Shown: positions 15,971 through 26,100 of the stretch, one piece after another | Numbering within the stretch: the first letter of the stretch is position 1 | How the letters are laid out: each line of letters opens with the position of its first letter | Assembly: GCA_934546745.1 (NCBI GenBank) | Contig: CAKTDV010000008.1 | Span: 1 to 64,000, forward strand | Reading direction: 5' to 3' | Source of the DNA: an uncultured Desulfovibrio sp. | GTDB taxonomy: Bacteria; Desulfobacterota; Desulfovibrionia; Desulfovibrionales; Desulfovibrionaceae | Length of the DNA: 64,000 nucleotides | Position numbers and translations under genes: made by a program | The notes under the pieces: model-generated | What the model saw: only the letters and a program-made list of their open reading frames with translations | Told to the model about the DNA's origin: nothing | The model's database searches: none

Positions 15971-18091
15971 ATGAGACTTTTTATCGCTGAAAAACCCAGT
16001 CTTGGAAAGGCTGTCGCCAAAGGCCTTGGCGGCGGAACGCCGGAAAACGGCCATATCCTGTGTGGTGACGATACCGTCACCTGGTGCTTCGGGCACCTTC
16101 TTGAACCTGCCTGGCCCGAAGCCTACGCGCCCGAATACGTCCACTGGCGGCGCGAACATCTGCCCATCATTCCCTCCTCCTGGAAATACGCTGTCAAACG
16201 ATCGGCCAGGGAGCAGCTCCAGCACATCGGAACGCTGCTGCGCGACGCGGACGCTGTCGTCCACGCCGGGGATCCGGATCGCGAAGGCCAGCTCCTTGTT
16301 GATGAAGTCCTTGAGCATTTTTCCTATCGCGGCCCTGTGTTCCGCCTCTGGCTTCCCTCCCTTGACGACACGTCGGTACGTATCGCCCTGGACGCCATCA
16401 GGGACAACGCGCCCAACGCCCCTTTGCGCGACGCCGCGCGCGCCCGGATGCTGGCCGACTGGCTGGTGGGCATGAACGCCACACGCGCCCTGACCGTTTA
16501 CGGCAGGGAATGCGGCCGGACGGACGTGCTGTCCCTCGGGCGCGTTCAAACGCCCACGCTGGCGCTTGTCGTTGCCCGCGACAGGGAAATCGCCAGTTTT
16601 ACGCCCTCGGACTATTGCGTGCTGCGCGCCGGTCTTGTCCATGTCAATGGCGAGTTCTCAGCCGTCTTTGTTCCCGGAGAAACACAGAGCGGGCTGGATG
16701 ACGCCGGACGCCTTGTGGATATGGCGCGGGCTGCCGCCATTCTTGACGGTGTCAACGGGGCGGAAGGAACCATTCTGGAATCCCCGCGGGAAAAGAAAAG
16801 CACGCCAGCCCCCTTGCCGCATTCCCTCTCGTCCCTGCAAAAGACGGCCTCTTCCCGCTTAGGCCTATCCGCCAAAAAGGTTCTCGACATAGCCCAATCC
16901 CTTTATGAGAAAAAACTGACCACCTACCCCAGAACGGACTGCCGCTATCTTCCGGAAGAACAGTTTGACGGCGCTGCCGCCGTACTGGAGGCCCTTTCCC
17001 GGATTCCTGAACTGGAACAGTGCGCGGGCAAGGCGGATGGAAAACGGAAAAGCGCCGTCTGGAACACCCAAAAAGTGACGGCGCATCATGCCATCGTCCC
17101 TACCGGAGAACTCCCGGAACGCCTCTCCGAAGAGGAGCGCTCCCTGTTTCTCCTGATTGCCACGGCCTTCTGCCTGCAATTTCATCCGCCCCTGCGCTAT
17201 GAGGCGCAGAAATTGACCGTTTCTCTTGGAGATACCCGCTGGGAGGCTTCGGGACGCCGTCTGCTGGATGCCGGATGGACAGCCTTTGCCAGAGAGGATG
17301 GCGACGGACAGGAGCAGACCCCGCTTCCTCTGGTGGGAGAGGGGGATTCCGTGCGCTGCCAGACAGCGGAAAGCGTGCGCAAAAAAACCTCGCCGCCTTC
17401 CAGGTTTACGGAAGGGAGCCTGATTGAGGCGATGGCCAATGCGCATCGCTTTGTACAGGATGCGCGGGCCAGGGCCACGCTCAGGGAAAGCAAGGGTATC
17501 GGTACGGAAGCGACGCGCGCCAACATCATCGAAACGCTGAAGGAGCGCGGCTATCTGGCCGTCGAAAAGAAAAGCCTTGTGTCCACGCCTCTCGGGCGGG
17601 AAATCATCGATCTGACGCCGCCAGCCCTGAAAGATCCCGTCACCACAGCCGCGTGGGAAGATCGTCTGGAATCCATCGCGCAGGGACGGGAAACCCTGGA
17701 GGCCTTTCTTGCGGAACAGACGCGCATCCTGCCCGAACTGCTGGCTCCGATTCTGGAACGCAAGCCTACTCCCGTCCATGCCTGCCCGGACTGCGGCGCG
17801 GCCCTTCTTCGCCGAAGGAACAAAAAGGACGCCTCGTGGTTCTGGGGATGCTCCGCCTATCCTGACTGCAAACGGATTCTGCCCGACAACAACGGAAAAC
17901 CCGGCAAGCCACGGGAGAAAGCCGCGCTTTCGGAATATGCCTGCCCGGCCTGCGGCAAACCGCTGGTACGGCGGGTTAGCGCCAAAGGCGCATTCTTCGG
18001 TTGCTCCGGCTATCCCGCCTGCAAACAGACGTTCCCCGCCAGCACAGACGGCGCTCCCGACAGGAAGGCCAGAAAGAGGCGTGGAAAATGA
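15971..18091 (+). CDS. topB: DNA topoisomerase III
   Basis: A 706-residue type IA topoisomerase. The TOPRIM domain has 'IAEKPSLGKAVAKGLGG' and the metal-binding 'HAGDPDREGQLLVDE'. The active-site Tyr is Tyr319 in 'LTTYPRTDCRYLPEEQ'. 'ESKGIGTEATRANIIE' is the conserved IA motif. Two C-terminal zinc ribbons are visible ('CPDCGAALLRR...CSAYPDC' and 'CPACGKPLVRR...CSGYPACK'). Plasmid- and ICE-borne TopB copies like this one probably resolve DNA during transfer. The end overlaps the next gene by 4 bases. Confidence 0.95.
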   Translation: MRLFIAEKPSLGKAVAKGLGGGTPENGHILCGDDTVTWCFGHLLEPAWPEAYAPEYVHWRREHLPIIPSSWKYAVKRSAREQLQHIGTLLRDADAVVHAGDPDREGQLLVDEVLEHFSYRGPVFRLWLPSLDDTSVRIALDAIRDNAPNAPLRDAARARMLADWLVGMNATRALTVYGRECGRTDVLSLGRVQTPTLALVVARDREIASFTPSDYCVLRAGLVHVNGEFSAVFVPGETQSGLDDAGRLVDMARAAAILDGVNGAEGTILESPREKKSTPAPLPHSLSSLQKTASSRLGLSAKKVLDIAQSLYEKKLTTYPRTDCRYLPEEQFDGAAAVLEALSRIPELEQCAGKADGKRKSAVWNTQKVTAHHAIVPTGELPERLSEEERSLFLLIATAFCLQFHPPLRYEAQKLTVSLGDTRWEASGRRLLDAGWTAFAREDGDGQEQTPLPLVGEGDSVRCQTAESVRKKTSPPSRFTEGSLIEAMANAHRFVQDARARATLRESKGIGTEATRANIIETLKERGYLAVEKKSLVSTPLGREIIDLTPPALKDPVTTAAWEDRLESIAQGRETLEAFLAEQTRILPELLAPILERKPTPVHACPDCGAALLRRRNKKDASWFWGCSAYPDCKRILPDNNGKPGKPREKAALSEYACPACGKPLVRRVSAKGAFFGCSGYPACKQTFPASTDGAPDRKARKRRGK

Positions 18092-18504
18092 AACGCCTGC
18101 TCTTTCTTTTCTTCTGTCTGGCAGCCGCGCATCCCTCCCATGCCTCCACCTGTCAGGATCTCCAGGAGGTTGCGGGCGCGGCCATACGGCAACGGAGCGG
18201 AAGCGTGGCGGGCGTCTACAATACGCTTATCCCGGATCCCGAGTCCGAGCGGGAAGCCCTGTCCGCCTGTCTGGATTGCGTCAACGGCATTGGCGACGCC
18301 TTCAATCTTGGCGTCACCCTGCCGGGCATGGATCAGCTGCTTGAGGGCATGTGCAATCAGGTGGATTCCCTTATCCAGAGGAAAATAAACAGCGCGCACA
18401 GTCAGGTGCTCAACAGCGTCAACGGTATTGGGGGAAACAACCCCTTCAAGGTATACGGCACAGGCGGGGAATTCATCGTCAAACTGAAGGGAAGCCTCAA
18501 ATGA
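18088..18504 (+). CDS. Exported protein of unknown function in transfer operon
   Basis: A 138-residue protein with a clear signal peptide (KRLLFLFFCLAAAHPSHA, cleavage likely before STC). The mature part has three Cys (CQDL, ACLDC), a central 'NLGVTLPGMDQLLEGMCNQV' and a 'NGIGGNNPFKVYGTGGEF' end. I do not recognise the family. It is tightly packed: its start overlaps the topB stop and its stop overlaps the transglycosylase start (ATGA). A periplasmic accessory role in the transfer apparatus is likely but unproven. Confidence 0.75.
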   Translation: MKRLLFLFFCLAAAHPSHASTCQDLQEVAGAAIRQRSGSVAGVYNTLIPDPESEREALSACLDCVNGIGDAFNLGVTLPGMDQLLEGMCNQVDSLIQRKINSAHSQVLNSVNGIGGNNPFKVYGTGGEFIVKLKGSLK

Positions 18505-19010
18505 GATCGCTCCTGCTCTGCCTGAGTCTGTGCCTGCTGGCGGGCGCGGCCCACGCCGCCGGACGCGCCCGCGTCGCGGTTCCGCAGACGCGCCCGCTGA
18601 CGGCGGCCTGCGTCACAGAGGCCGCCCTTGCCAGCGGCCTGCCCCCTGCGGCCCTTTTCGGCATCCTTGCCACGGAAGGGGGCCGCGCGGGCGAGGCATT
18701 GCGCAATGTCAACGGCACGTGGGATCTCGGGCCGTTCCAGATCAACACGGTACACCTCAACACATTGGCGGCGATGGGCATCTCTCCGGAAGCCGTCCTC
18801 CGGGACGGGTGTGTCAACGCCCGCGCGGCAGCCACGCTGCTGCGCGGGGAATATCAGCGTACCGGAGACATATGGCTGGCCATCGGCGCGTATCATTCCA
18901 GAACGCCCCATCGCCGGGACGCCTACATGACGAAGGTCAGGGCAAATATGGATAGGCTGCGCCGCCGGGGCGTCGGAAGCCTGCCCTCCCTTCAGGAGGG
19001 ATGTCCATGA
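18501..19010 (+). CDS. VirB1-like lytic transglycosylase
   Basis: A 169-residue exported protein with signal peptide 'RSLLLCLSLCLLAGAAHA'. The SLT-type muramidase core shows 'GILATEGGRAGEALRNVNGTWDLGPFQIN', with the catalytic Glu in 'ATEGG' and the 'DLGPFQIN' motif, then 'YHSRTPHRRDAYMTKVRANM'. These enzymes open peptidoglycan locally so the transfer channel can be assembled. The start overlaps the previous stop and the end overlaps dotM. Confidence 0.87.
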   Translation: MRSLLLCLSLCLLAGAAHAAGRARVAVPQTRPLTAACVTEAALASGLPPAALFGILATEGGRAGEALRNVNGTWDLGPFQINTVHLNTLAAMGISPEAVLRDGCVNARAAATLLRGEYQRTGDIWLAIGAYHSRTPHRRDAYMTKVRANMDRLRRRGVGSLPSLQEGCP

Positions 19011-20299
19011 ACCCGTCTTCTGACACCAGGGACGGCCCGCTCTTTCTGTGCTGCGTGCTGCTTCTCCTTGTCTGCGTCGTCATTCCGGCAAGCTATGCCT
19101 CCTACAGCGGCAGCGTCAACAGGCCGCTGCTCCGTCTGGCAATGGCGCAGATCGGTGTGTTCGCGCCGTTTTCAGAGGAAGCCAGGGCGGCCCTGTCCCG
19201 TCTGTCGGCCATAGACCCCGGGACGCTGCGCTGGGAACAGATGTGGCATATCCTGCACTATGCCGGGTCGTGGATACGCTGGCCCATGTCGCTGATTCTT
19301 CTCCTGTGCGGCGTCGTTGTCCTTATCTCTGACCGCACGGGGCGGCTTGTCCGGCGCTTCACCATGCAAAGATTGCTGAAAAACAACGCCGCCTCCTTTC
19401 CCTGCCTGCGCCCTGTGGTTGGACGGGGCAGCTACCTGCTTTCACGCGAATCCTACGACGAAGGGCTGTGGCGCATTGCCCGGACGCCCGCCCAGTACGC
19501 CCTGGAACGGGGCCTGCTGCTCGATGGGGATGGGTTGGCCTTTTCTCCTGATCAGGCGTTGCGTAACGGGCTTCCCGACAGGGAGCTTCCCGCCTGGGGC
19601 AATGCCCGGCTGGATGAGATAAAGGCCCGTGAAGTGCTGGAGGAACAGCTCGGAAAACCCTTTGAGGGCTATGGGGGGCTGACGCCCTGGCGGCGCGCTC
19701 TGGCCGTCGCCTTTCTCACCTATGCGGGAGGGGACAAAAAGGGAGGCGTCGCCATTCTGGACGCCATGTCCTCATCCTATGGGGAACGGAACGGGCGGGC
19801 AACATGCCGCATACTGGAGGATGAAAACTTCCCGCAACGGCTGGAAGGCCTCTGGGAGCGGCACAGCGCCCTTCTTTCCGAACGGTGCCTGCGCCGTCAT
19901 GGGCACTTTGAGGCCCCGTGGTTCATGGCGCTGCTGTATCGCGCCCGGCGTAAGGGCGTGCTTGCCAATGCGCAATTCCTCTGGCTGCGTCCGATGGATC
20001 GTCCTCTCTGGTATGCCCTCTGCCAGTGTGGCGGACGCACGGCCATGATGGAAGGGGCCGCCGCGTGGGCACATTACATGATGGAGGAGCAGGCCGGACA
20101 CACCCTTCCCAGCCCCCATGTGGCGTCCGCCGTAGCCAGTCTCCGGGACGCTCTCAACGCCCAGGGCTGGCTGACGGATATCTTCATCCCTTCCGCCAGT
20201 GCCGCGCCGTCGTTGCCGGAGGTCGTTCTGGCCGCCGCCGAGGATGATCCCGAATACGACGCCCACGAGGATCAATCGCTGGCACGGGAACAGTATTGA
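19007..20299 (+). CDS. dotM: DotM/IcmP (TrbA) coupling-complex protein
   Basis: A 430-residue inner-membrane protein with two N-terminal membrane helices (LFLCCVLLLLVCVVIPASYA; WPMSLILLLCGVVVLI) and a cytoplasmic domain. 'YLLSRESYDEGLWRIARTPAQYALERGLL' and 'LPSPHVASAVASLRDALNAQGWL' match the DotM/TrbA pattern. Members bind the DotL coupling ATPase, and dotL is the next gene. ATG 19007 lies 7 bases after AGGAGG and is preferred to ATG 19001, which lies only 1 base after it. Confidence 0.87.
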   Translation: MNPSSDTRDGPLFLCCVLLLLVCVVIPASYASYSGSVNRPLLRLAMAQIGVFAPFSEEARAALSRLSAIDPGTLRWEQMWHILHYAGSWIRWPMSLILLLCGVVVLISDRTGRLVRRFTMQRLLKNNAASFPCLRPVVGRGSYLLSRESYDEGLWRIARTPAQYALERGLLLDGDGLAFSPDQALRNGLPDRELPAWGNARLDEIKAREVLEEQLGKPFEGYGGLTPWRRALAVAFLTYAGGDKKGGVAILDAMSSSYGERNGRATCRILEDENFPQRLEGLWERHSALLSERCLRRHGHFEAPWFMALLYRARRKGVLANAQFLWLRPMDRPLWYALCQCGGRTAMMEGAAAWAHYMMEEQAGHTLPSPHVASAVASLRDALNAQGWLTDIFIPSASAAPSLPEVVLAAAEDDPEYDAHEDQSLAREQY

Positions 20300-20306
20300 G
20301 GATGGT

Positions 20307-22085
20307 ATGACCATGCGAAAAATACGGGGTCTTGAAGACCATGAAACCCAGGAACGCAAGCGCCTCCTTCGGGATGTGCGTTTCCCCCTGCAACGCGCTG
20401 CCGACACCCTGCAACGTGGGCGCGTACAGACCGGCGCCATCTTTGCGGCCGGGCTGTGTCTCCTGCTTTTCCCCGCCGTTGCCCTGCCGCTTTTCTGCGT
20501 GGGCATGGCCTTCTTTGCGGCCCGCTGTTGCCGCATCCCCGGAGAACATCTGCCGTTCAGGATGCCTCTGGGCCTGCAAGGGAAGGACAGAGGCGATCCC
20601 CTGCCCGGGCGGCGCGGCTACGCCAGGCCGGAAGGACTGTTCTTTCTGGGCAACCGCGCCCAGGACGGACAGGAGCTTTGGCTGAAAGCCAAGGATATCC
20701 TTACCCATACCCTCCTGTTCGGGACGACCGGTTCAGGCAAAACGGAAACCCTTGTCTCCCTTGCCTACAATGCCCTGGCCACGGGCAGCGGGCTTTTCTA
20801 TATCGATCCCAAATCCAGCCCCAAGCTGCCCTCACAACTGTGGCAGATGGCCCGTTTTCTGGGACGCGACGATGATTTCCGCGTTCTCAACTACGCCACC
20901 AGCGGCAAGGCGAAAGGCAAGACGCCGGAACGCCTCTCGAATACGAACAACCCGTTCACCTTCGGGAGTGCGGAAGGACTGACACAGCTGCTTGTGTCGC
21001 TGATGTCCTCCTCCGACGGGCCCAACAGCATCTTTGCCGACAAGGCACAGGCATTGATTACCGGCGTCATGTACGCTCTGGTGGATTTGCGCGATAAGGG
21101 CCTGCTCAAACTCTCCACCAAAGTCCTCCGGGAATCCCTGACACTGGAAAAGTGCGTCGCCCTTGCCATGCGCCCGGAACTTGACGGGGAATCCCGCGAC
21201 TCCATTCAGGCCGCGCTGAGCAGTACCAGCTGGGTTTCCGGGCGCGAGCTGAAAGATCAGCCGCCTTCCTTTGCCGAGCAGTTTGGCTATGCCCAGAGCT
21301 ATTTCGGAAAAATTCTCTCCAGTCTGACGGACACCTACTCCCATATCTACGGCGTGGAGGATGGCGAGGTCGATTTCTTCGACGCCATCATGCAGCGGCG
21401 CATTCTGGTTGTTCTGTTGCCATCGCTGGAAAAAGCGCCCGCCGAGCTTGAAAGCCTCGGCAAAATAAGCCTCTCCGCCATCCGTAACGCCTGTTCCGCT
21501 GGCCTTGGGGCGCGCATTGAGGGCGATGCCGCCGATGTGCTGGAATCCTTACCGACGGATACCATCGGTATCGGCCCCTACATATGTATTGTTGACGAAT
21601 ACGCGGCCATCGTCACCCCCGGCTTTGAGGTGGTGCTGACACAGGGGCGCGGCCTGGGTATCGCCGCCATTGTGGCCAGCCAGGATTACGCGGGTATTCT
21701 TGAGGCCGACGCCAAAGGGGCGCAGCAGATGGTCGCCAATACCTGTCTCAAAATCTTCATGAAAATGCTGGATGCGGAGAAGACGTGGGAGCTCCTGCGT
21801 GGACAGGCGGGACAAAGCGCCGTTCTCCGCACCACGGGCTACAGCAGAGATGAGAACATCAGCCCCGAATACCGGGATGCCAATTCCACCACAGTGGAAA
21901 TGGAGGATCGCGTCGTCCTGCGGGATCTCCAGGAACAAATCGAGGGCGAGGCGCACTTTGTCTTCAACGGCCAGATTGTTCGCGGGGACATGTTTTTCGC
22001 CAACCCTCCCCTGAAAAACGCCCAGCTACGCATTCCCCAGCTTCTTCAGATTTCTCAGGAGGTCAGCCATGCAACCGGCCTGTAA
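20307..22085 (+). CDS. dotL: DotL/IcmO (TrbC) type IV coupling protein
   Basis: A 592-residue VirD4/TraG-like ATPase that links DNA substrates to the channel. It has N-terminal hydrophobic helices (AAGLCLLLFPAVALPLFCVGMAFFAA), Walker A 'FGTTGSGKTETLVSLAYNA' at about residues 138-156, 'YIDPKSSPKLPSQLWQMA', a Walker B-like 'YICIVDEYAAIV' and the downstream 'ATVVASQ'-type segment 'IAAIVASQDYAGI'. The C-terminal acidic tail of Legionella IcmO is absent, as expected of a conjugation-only version. The start at ATG 20307 follows GAGG; ATG 20313 is an alternative. Confidence 0.93.
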   Translation: MTMRKIRGLEDHETQERKRLLRDVRFPLQRAADTLQRGRVQTGAIFAAGLCLLLFPAVALPLFCVGMAFFAARCCRIPGEHLPFRMPLGLQGKDRGDPLPGRRGYARPEGLFFLGNRAQDGQELWLKAKDILTHTLLFGTTGSGKTETLVSLAYNALATGSGLFYIDPKSSPKLPSQLWQMARFLGRDDDFRVLNYATSGKAKGKTPERLSNTNNPFTFGSAEGLTQLLVSLMSSSDGPNSIFADKAQALITGVMYALVDLRDKGLLKLSTKVLRESLTLEKCVALAMRPELDGESRDSIQAALSSTSWVSGRELKDQPPSFAEQFGYAQSYFGKILSSLTDTYSHIYGVEDGEVDFFDAIMQRRILVVLLPSLEKAPAELESLGKISLSAIRNACSAGLGARIEGDAADVLESLPTDTIGIGPYICIVDEYAAIVTPGFEVVLTQGRGLGIAAIVASQDYAGILEADAKGAQQMVANTCLKIFMKMLDAEKTWELLRGQAGQSAVLRTTGYSRDENISPEYRDANSTTVEMEDRVVLRDLQEQIEGEAHFVFNGQIVRGDMFFANPPLKNAQLRIPQLLQISQEVSHATGL

Positions 22086-22833
22086 TATGCTGTTTTTTAT
22101 GATGCTTGCCTGCTCCCTTCTGCTGCCTTTGCCGCTGGCCCGCGCCGGAACCCCCATTTCCGATCGTGCCGCCGTGGAAGCCGGAGTACGGACGGAACTT
22201 GCCAGAGATCTGGCCCTGCCACTCCCGGATGCGGCCCCGCTCTCCGGCAGGCGTTGCCTTGACGGCAGACAGGTGGACGGCTTTCAGGGAGAAATCATCG
22301 AATACTGGGTGAATCTTGAATGTTCCTATTGCGGCGTTCAGGAAGCCCTCAAAGCGCAGCGTGATGATCGCGGCCTGTGCATTGTGGCACGCCACACGCC
22401 CACGGAGGCCTATGGCGAATCCCTGAGAAAGGCCCTCAGCTATGAGGCCCTGCACAGCGTTTCCGTCAATGCCGCGCAGCGCTTCTGGGATGCCGTCATC
22501 CCCAGAACGACCCTGGCTCTTCCCGTTCCCTATGGCGCTGCCCTGCAATCGGCGCTTCAGGAAGCCGCCATTGCCCCCGATGCCTTCGGCGAGGCCCTGC
22601 GTAACGCCTCCCCGCTGGTAAGCGCCGATATGGTTGCCGCCCAATCCCGCCGTATCGTCTCAACGCCTACCTACGTCCTGAAAGGTCTCCGTTTCCCCGC
22701 GTGCGATTTCACCGCCGGGCAGCTTCGCCAGGCGCTGGAGCTTGCCGGAAAGGCGCGTTCCGGCGATGCGGACGCCAAAGAACGCCTTGTCCAGATGGTG
22801 ACGCGCGGCCTGCGTGACGAGGAGCTGCTGTAG
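22069..22833 (+). CDS. TrbB-like periplasmic thiol-disulfide oxidoreductase
   Basis: A 254-residue exported protein with signal peptide 'MLACSLLLPLPLARAG' and a thioredoxin-fold domain of the DsbC/DsbG type. The redox motif is C-S-Y-C in 'NLECSYCGVQEAL'. The cis-Pro is likely in 'IVSTPTYVLKG'. IncI plasmids carry a DsbC-like TrbB next to trbA and trbC, which matches this dotM-dotL-trbB order. It probably folds Cys-containing transfer proteins. It overlaps dotL by 17 bases, with GGAGGTCAGCC before the start. Confidence 0.82.
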   Translation: MQPACNMLFFMMLACSLLLPLPLARAGTPISDRAAVEAGVRTELARDLALPLPDAAPLSGRRCLDGRQVDGFQGEIIEYWVNLECSYCGVQEALKAQRDDRGLCIVARHTPTEAYGESLRKALSYEALHSVSVNAAQRFWDAVIPRTTLALPVPYGAALQSALQEAAIAPDAFGEALRNASPLVSADMVAAQSRRIVSTPTYVLKGLRFPACDFTAGQLRQALELAGKARSGDADAKERLVQMVTRGLRDEELL

Positions 22834-22837
22834 GCCG

Positions 22838-22899
22838 TTGACAGGCTTCGTTCTCCTCTGTAAATCTTACAAACAAGGAAATCATGTCAAGTAAGATTT
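22838..22899 (+). promoter_or_regulatory. Promoter with overlapping inverted-repeat operator
   Basis: TTGACA at 22838-22843 is followed 17 bases later by TAAATC (22861-22866). Overlapping and just downstream of this -10 box is a 9-base perfect inverted repeat, AAATCTTAC (22862-22870) and GTAAGATTT (22891-22899), with 20 bases between the arms. This layout fits repression by the small AbrB-type protein encoded next. It separates the methylase/helicase from the upstream transfer operon. Confidence 0.6.
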
Positions 22900-22914
22900 C
22901 AAAGGAGAAAGAGC

Positions 22915-23088
22915 ATGGAAATCGCCAAGGTCACGTCTCGCGGGCAGATAACCCTTCCGCTGGCCATCAGGAAAAAACTCCAGGTCACAGAGGGGGATAA
23001 GGTCGTTTTTTATGAGGTTGACGGGCGCATTGCCGTGGAGAACGCCGCAAAGCTGACGCTTGCGCCCAGACAGGATTCCGGCGCATAG
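22915..23088 (+). CDS. AbrB/MazE-type swapped-hairpin DNA-binding protein
   Basis: A 57-residue protein. 'IAKVTSRGQITLPLAIRKKL' followed by 'EGDKVVFYEVDGRIAV' is the SpoVT/AbrB swapped-hairpin signature. AAAGGAG lies 9 bases before ATG 22915. Such proteins act as transcriptional regulators or as antitoxins. No classical PIN or MazF toxin follows; the next gene is the giant methylase/helicase. The inverted repeat over its promoter suggests self-regulation. Confidence 0.87.
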   Translation: MEIAKVTSRGQITLPLAIRKKLQVTEGDKVVFYEVDGRIAVENAAKLTLAPRQDSGA

Positions 23089-23149
23089 GAGTTGCCAGGA
23101 CGCGCGCTGCGCCGTCAACTCCCGCGCCGTGCGGCAAGGGATGGAAACG

Positions 23150-26100
23150 ATGGCCAGACGGCGCAAACAGACCTATGATCCCCGCCAGTTGTCGCTTTTC
23201 GACGTCATGGCGAATCAGATCGAGGCAATACGGGAAGAAAATATTCAGGACGATATGCGGGAGACCGCTCCGTCCTCCGCTGAACGTGAACAGGAACAGA
23301 CCGTTACCACCACGCCGGAAGTGGAAAAAAGAAAGGAAAAGCCCTTTCCCACGAATGACGGAAACAAGAGACGCCTTGGCGTCAATGGCAAGGGCGATTC
23401 CGTCTATGAGCTGCAAGACGGCTCCCGCATGTACAGTTCCAACCCGGACATCCTGCAGATCCTTGACGGTGAAAAAAGAACACCCGAAAAACTGTTTGAG
23501 GCCGGAGCGGACGACTATCTGACCGTACAGGAAATTTCCCGCTTCACCCAAGCCCTTCCATGGGAGGTACAACATGCTCGACAGACAAACCTATCCGCTC
23601 GAAATCGCAAGAAAGGTGCTCAAGCCCGAAACAATCAACGACGTGAGAAGCGGGGGATACACCAGTTTGGGCTATTCGATACTGGATCGCTGGGCGCTGA
23701 ACAGTCCCGAAGACCTGAAGAAGCTGGAAGCGATGGGGGACATCCCCTTCATGGTGAAGCTGTACGGGCAACAGCAGAAGGAAGCGGAAGCCCTGAGCAG
23801 CGAGACCTCCCGGCAGGCGAGCCTGCGGGGGATGTCGGATTCGGAGATATTGGAGAGCATGGGCATCGACATGCGCCTGAAAATTACCGGATAACCCCGG
23901 AAGACCGGCTGGGCGTTGGCGGCGCGAAAACCAAATATGCGGATAACGTCGCCGCCATACGCCTGCTCAAACGGCTTCAGACCAACGGCGCGGTACTGGC
24001 CACGCCGGAGGAACAGAAAGTCCTCGTCCGCTATGTGGGATGGGGTGGCCTGCCGCAAGTCTTTGACGCCAAAAACGAGCAATGGGCCGCTGAATACCGG
24101 GAATTGCAGGGGCAGCTTTCCCCGGACGCCTATGCGGCTGCCCGCCGCTCAACACAAGACGCGCACTACACATCGGAAACCGTTATCAAAGGCATCTATC
24201 AGGGGCTTTCCCGCCTCGGCCTTGATACAGGGGAACCGCTCAGGATTTTGGAACCTTCGGTGGGGATCGGCAACTTCCTTGGCCTTTGTCCTGATACTTT
24301 CAATGCGAAATTCCTTGCCGTGGAACTCGATCCCACGACTTCCGCCATAGCCGGGTATCTCTATCCCAATGAGCATCATATACATAACGGTTTTCAGAAC
24401 ACCCGACTCAGCAGCGGCTTTTTCGACGCCGTAGTGGGCAATCCCCCCTTCGGCAAACAGGCGCTGTACGACCCGGATTTCCCTGAACTGCGGAAATTTT
24501 CCATCCACAACTATTTCCTTGCCAAGTCCATCAGCCTGCTGCGCGAAGGCGGCGTCGCGGCCTTTGTGGTCAGCCGCTATTTCATGGATGCCGCCGACCC
24601 TTCGGCCCGTGAGCATATCGCGGGACAGGCCGACCTGCTTGGCGCTCTCCGCCTACCGGAAACAGCCTTCCGTCAGAATGCGCTCACCGATGTCACGACC
24701 GACATTGTCTTTTTCCAGCGGCACGGCGGCGAAAGCACGCGCAGCCGGGACTGGGTGAACACGGTCTCCATTGATGTGGACGACCCCCAGAGCGGTGACA
24801 GGCGACCTGCCACAATCAACAGCTACTTTGCGGAACATCCCCGGCAAATCATCGGCACACTGGCCTATTCCGGGCGAATGTTTGAGAGGGCGCTGACCTG
24901 CCTGCCCGATCCGGCCCATGCGGATTTGGGACAGGAAATCGCCGCGCGGCTGGACGTGCTTCCGGCGGACTGTTTCGTGCCGCGAGAGGAAAACCCGCTC
25001 AACGTGGAAGTCAGGGTACGCAACGCCGACTTCATCCGCAGCCCGTATTTCCAGTCCCTGAAAACAGATGCCCTGTGCGTCGAGCCGCAAAGCCGGAAGA
25101 TTGTCTTCAAGACTGCCGCCGCTTTCGGTGAAAACGATTACGATATTTTTCCGGTCAAGAATGAAACGGCCCGTCTGCGCCTTGTTTCCATGATTCAAAT
25201 CCGGGACACCCTGCGCGAACTCATCAATACGGAAAAGTCCGATGACGCCGATGAAGGCCGGATGGCGGCCCTGCGCCAGAGGCTCAACGTCCACTATGAC
25301 ACCTTTGTCAAAAAGTACGGGCACCTCAATTCCCAGACCAATCGCAGCCTCATGCGGAGCGACCCGGAACACTCCCTGCTGGAATCGCTGGAGCTGGATT
25401 ACGACAAGGGCCTGTCGCCGGAGACGGCCCGCAGGTATGGCGGTGAGGCGCGTCCGGCATCAGCGAAAAAAGCCGCTATTTTCCGCCAGAGGGTACTCAA
25501 ACCCGCCCACGTCGTGGAACATGCGGAAACCATCAAGGATGCCTTGCTCATTGCCCTGCGCGAAAACGGCAGGGTGGATTTTTCCCGTATGGAGCGGCTT
25601 CTGCGCCGTCCGGCGGAGGACATTCAGACGGAGCTGTGGGAACAGGGGCAGATTTTTCTGAATCCCGCGACAGAGGAGTGGGAAATCCGCGACAGGTATC
25701 TGACCGGCAATGTCCGGGCCAAATTGCGCCAGGCTCAGGCCGCAGCGAAAGCCAATCCGCGTTTTTCTCCCAATGTGGAAGCCCTGTCCGCCGCCCTGCC
25801 GCCGGACATCGAGGCCGTGGACATCGGCATCAGATTCGGCTCCTCCTGGGTTCCGGCACAGGTCTTTGCCGACTTCGTGGAGCATCTGCACGGTGGCAAG
25901 GGGATACAGACCATCAGCTATCTGCCGACGCTGGGCCGCTGGGAGGCATCAGTCAACATCTGGGATGCCTCGCTCGCCACCAGCGTCTGGGGCATACCCG
26001 AATATCCCGCCGGAAAGATTATCGAAAGTCTGCTCACGAACAAGCCCATCAAGGTGCAGAAGGCAAGCGGGCAGAAAGATGAACGCGGCAAGGACATCAT

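Noticed and set aside
13945..16080. A 711-codon open frame on the minus strand opposite icmT, the small gene and the ardC-like gene
   Set aside because: It runs antisense to well-supported genes, reads as Arg/Gly/Pro-rich low-complexity protein and has no family motif; it is open because of high GC at third positions on the other strand.
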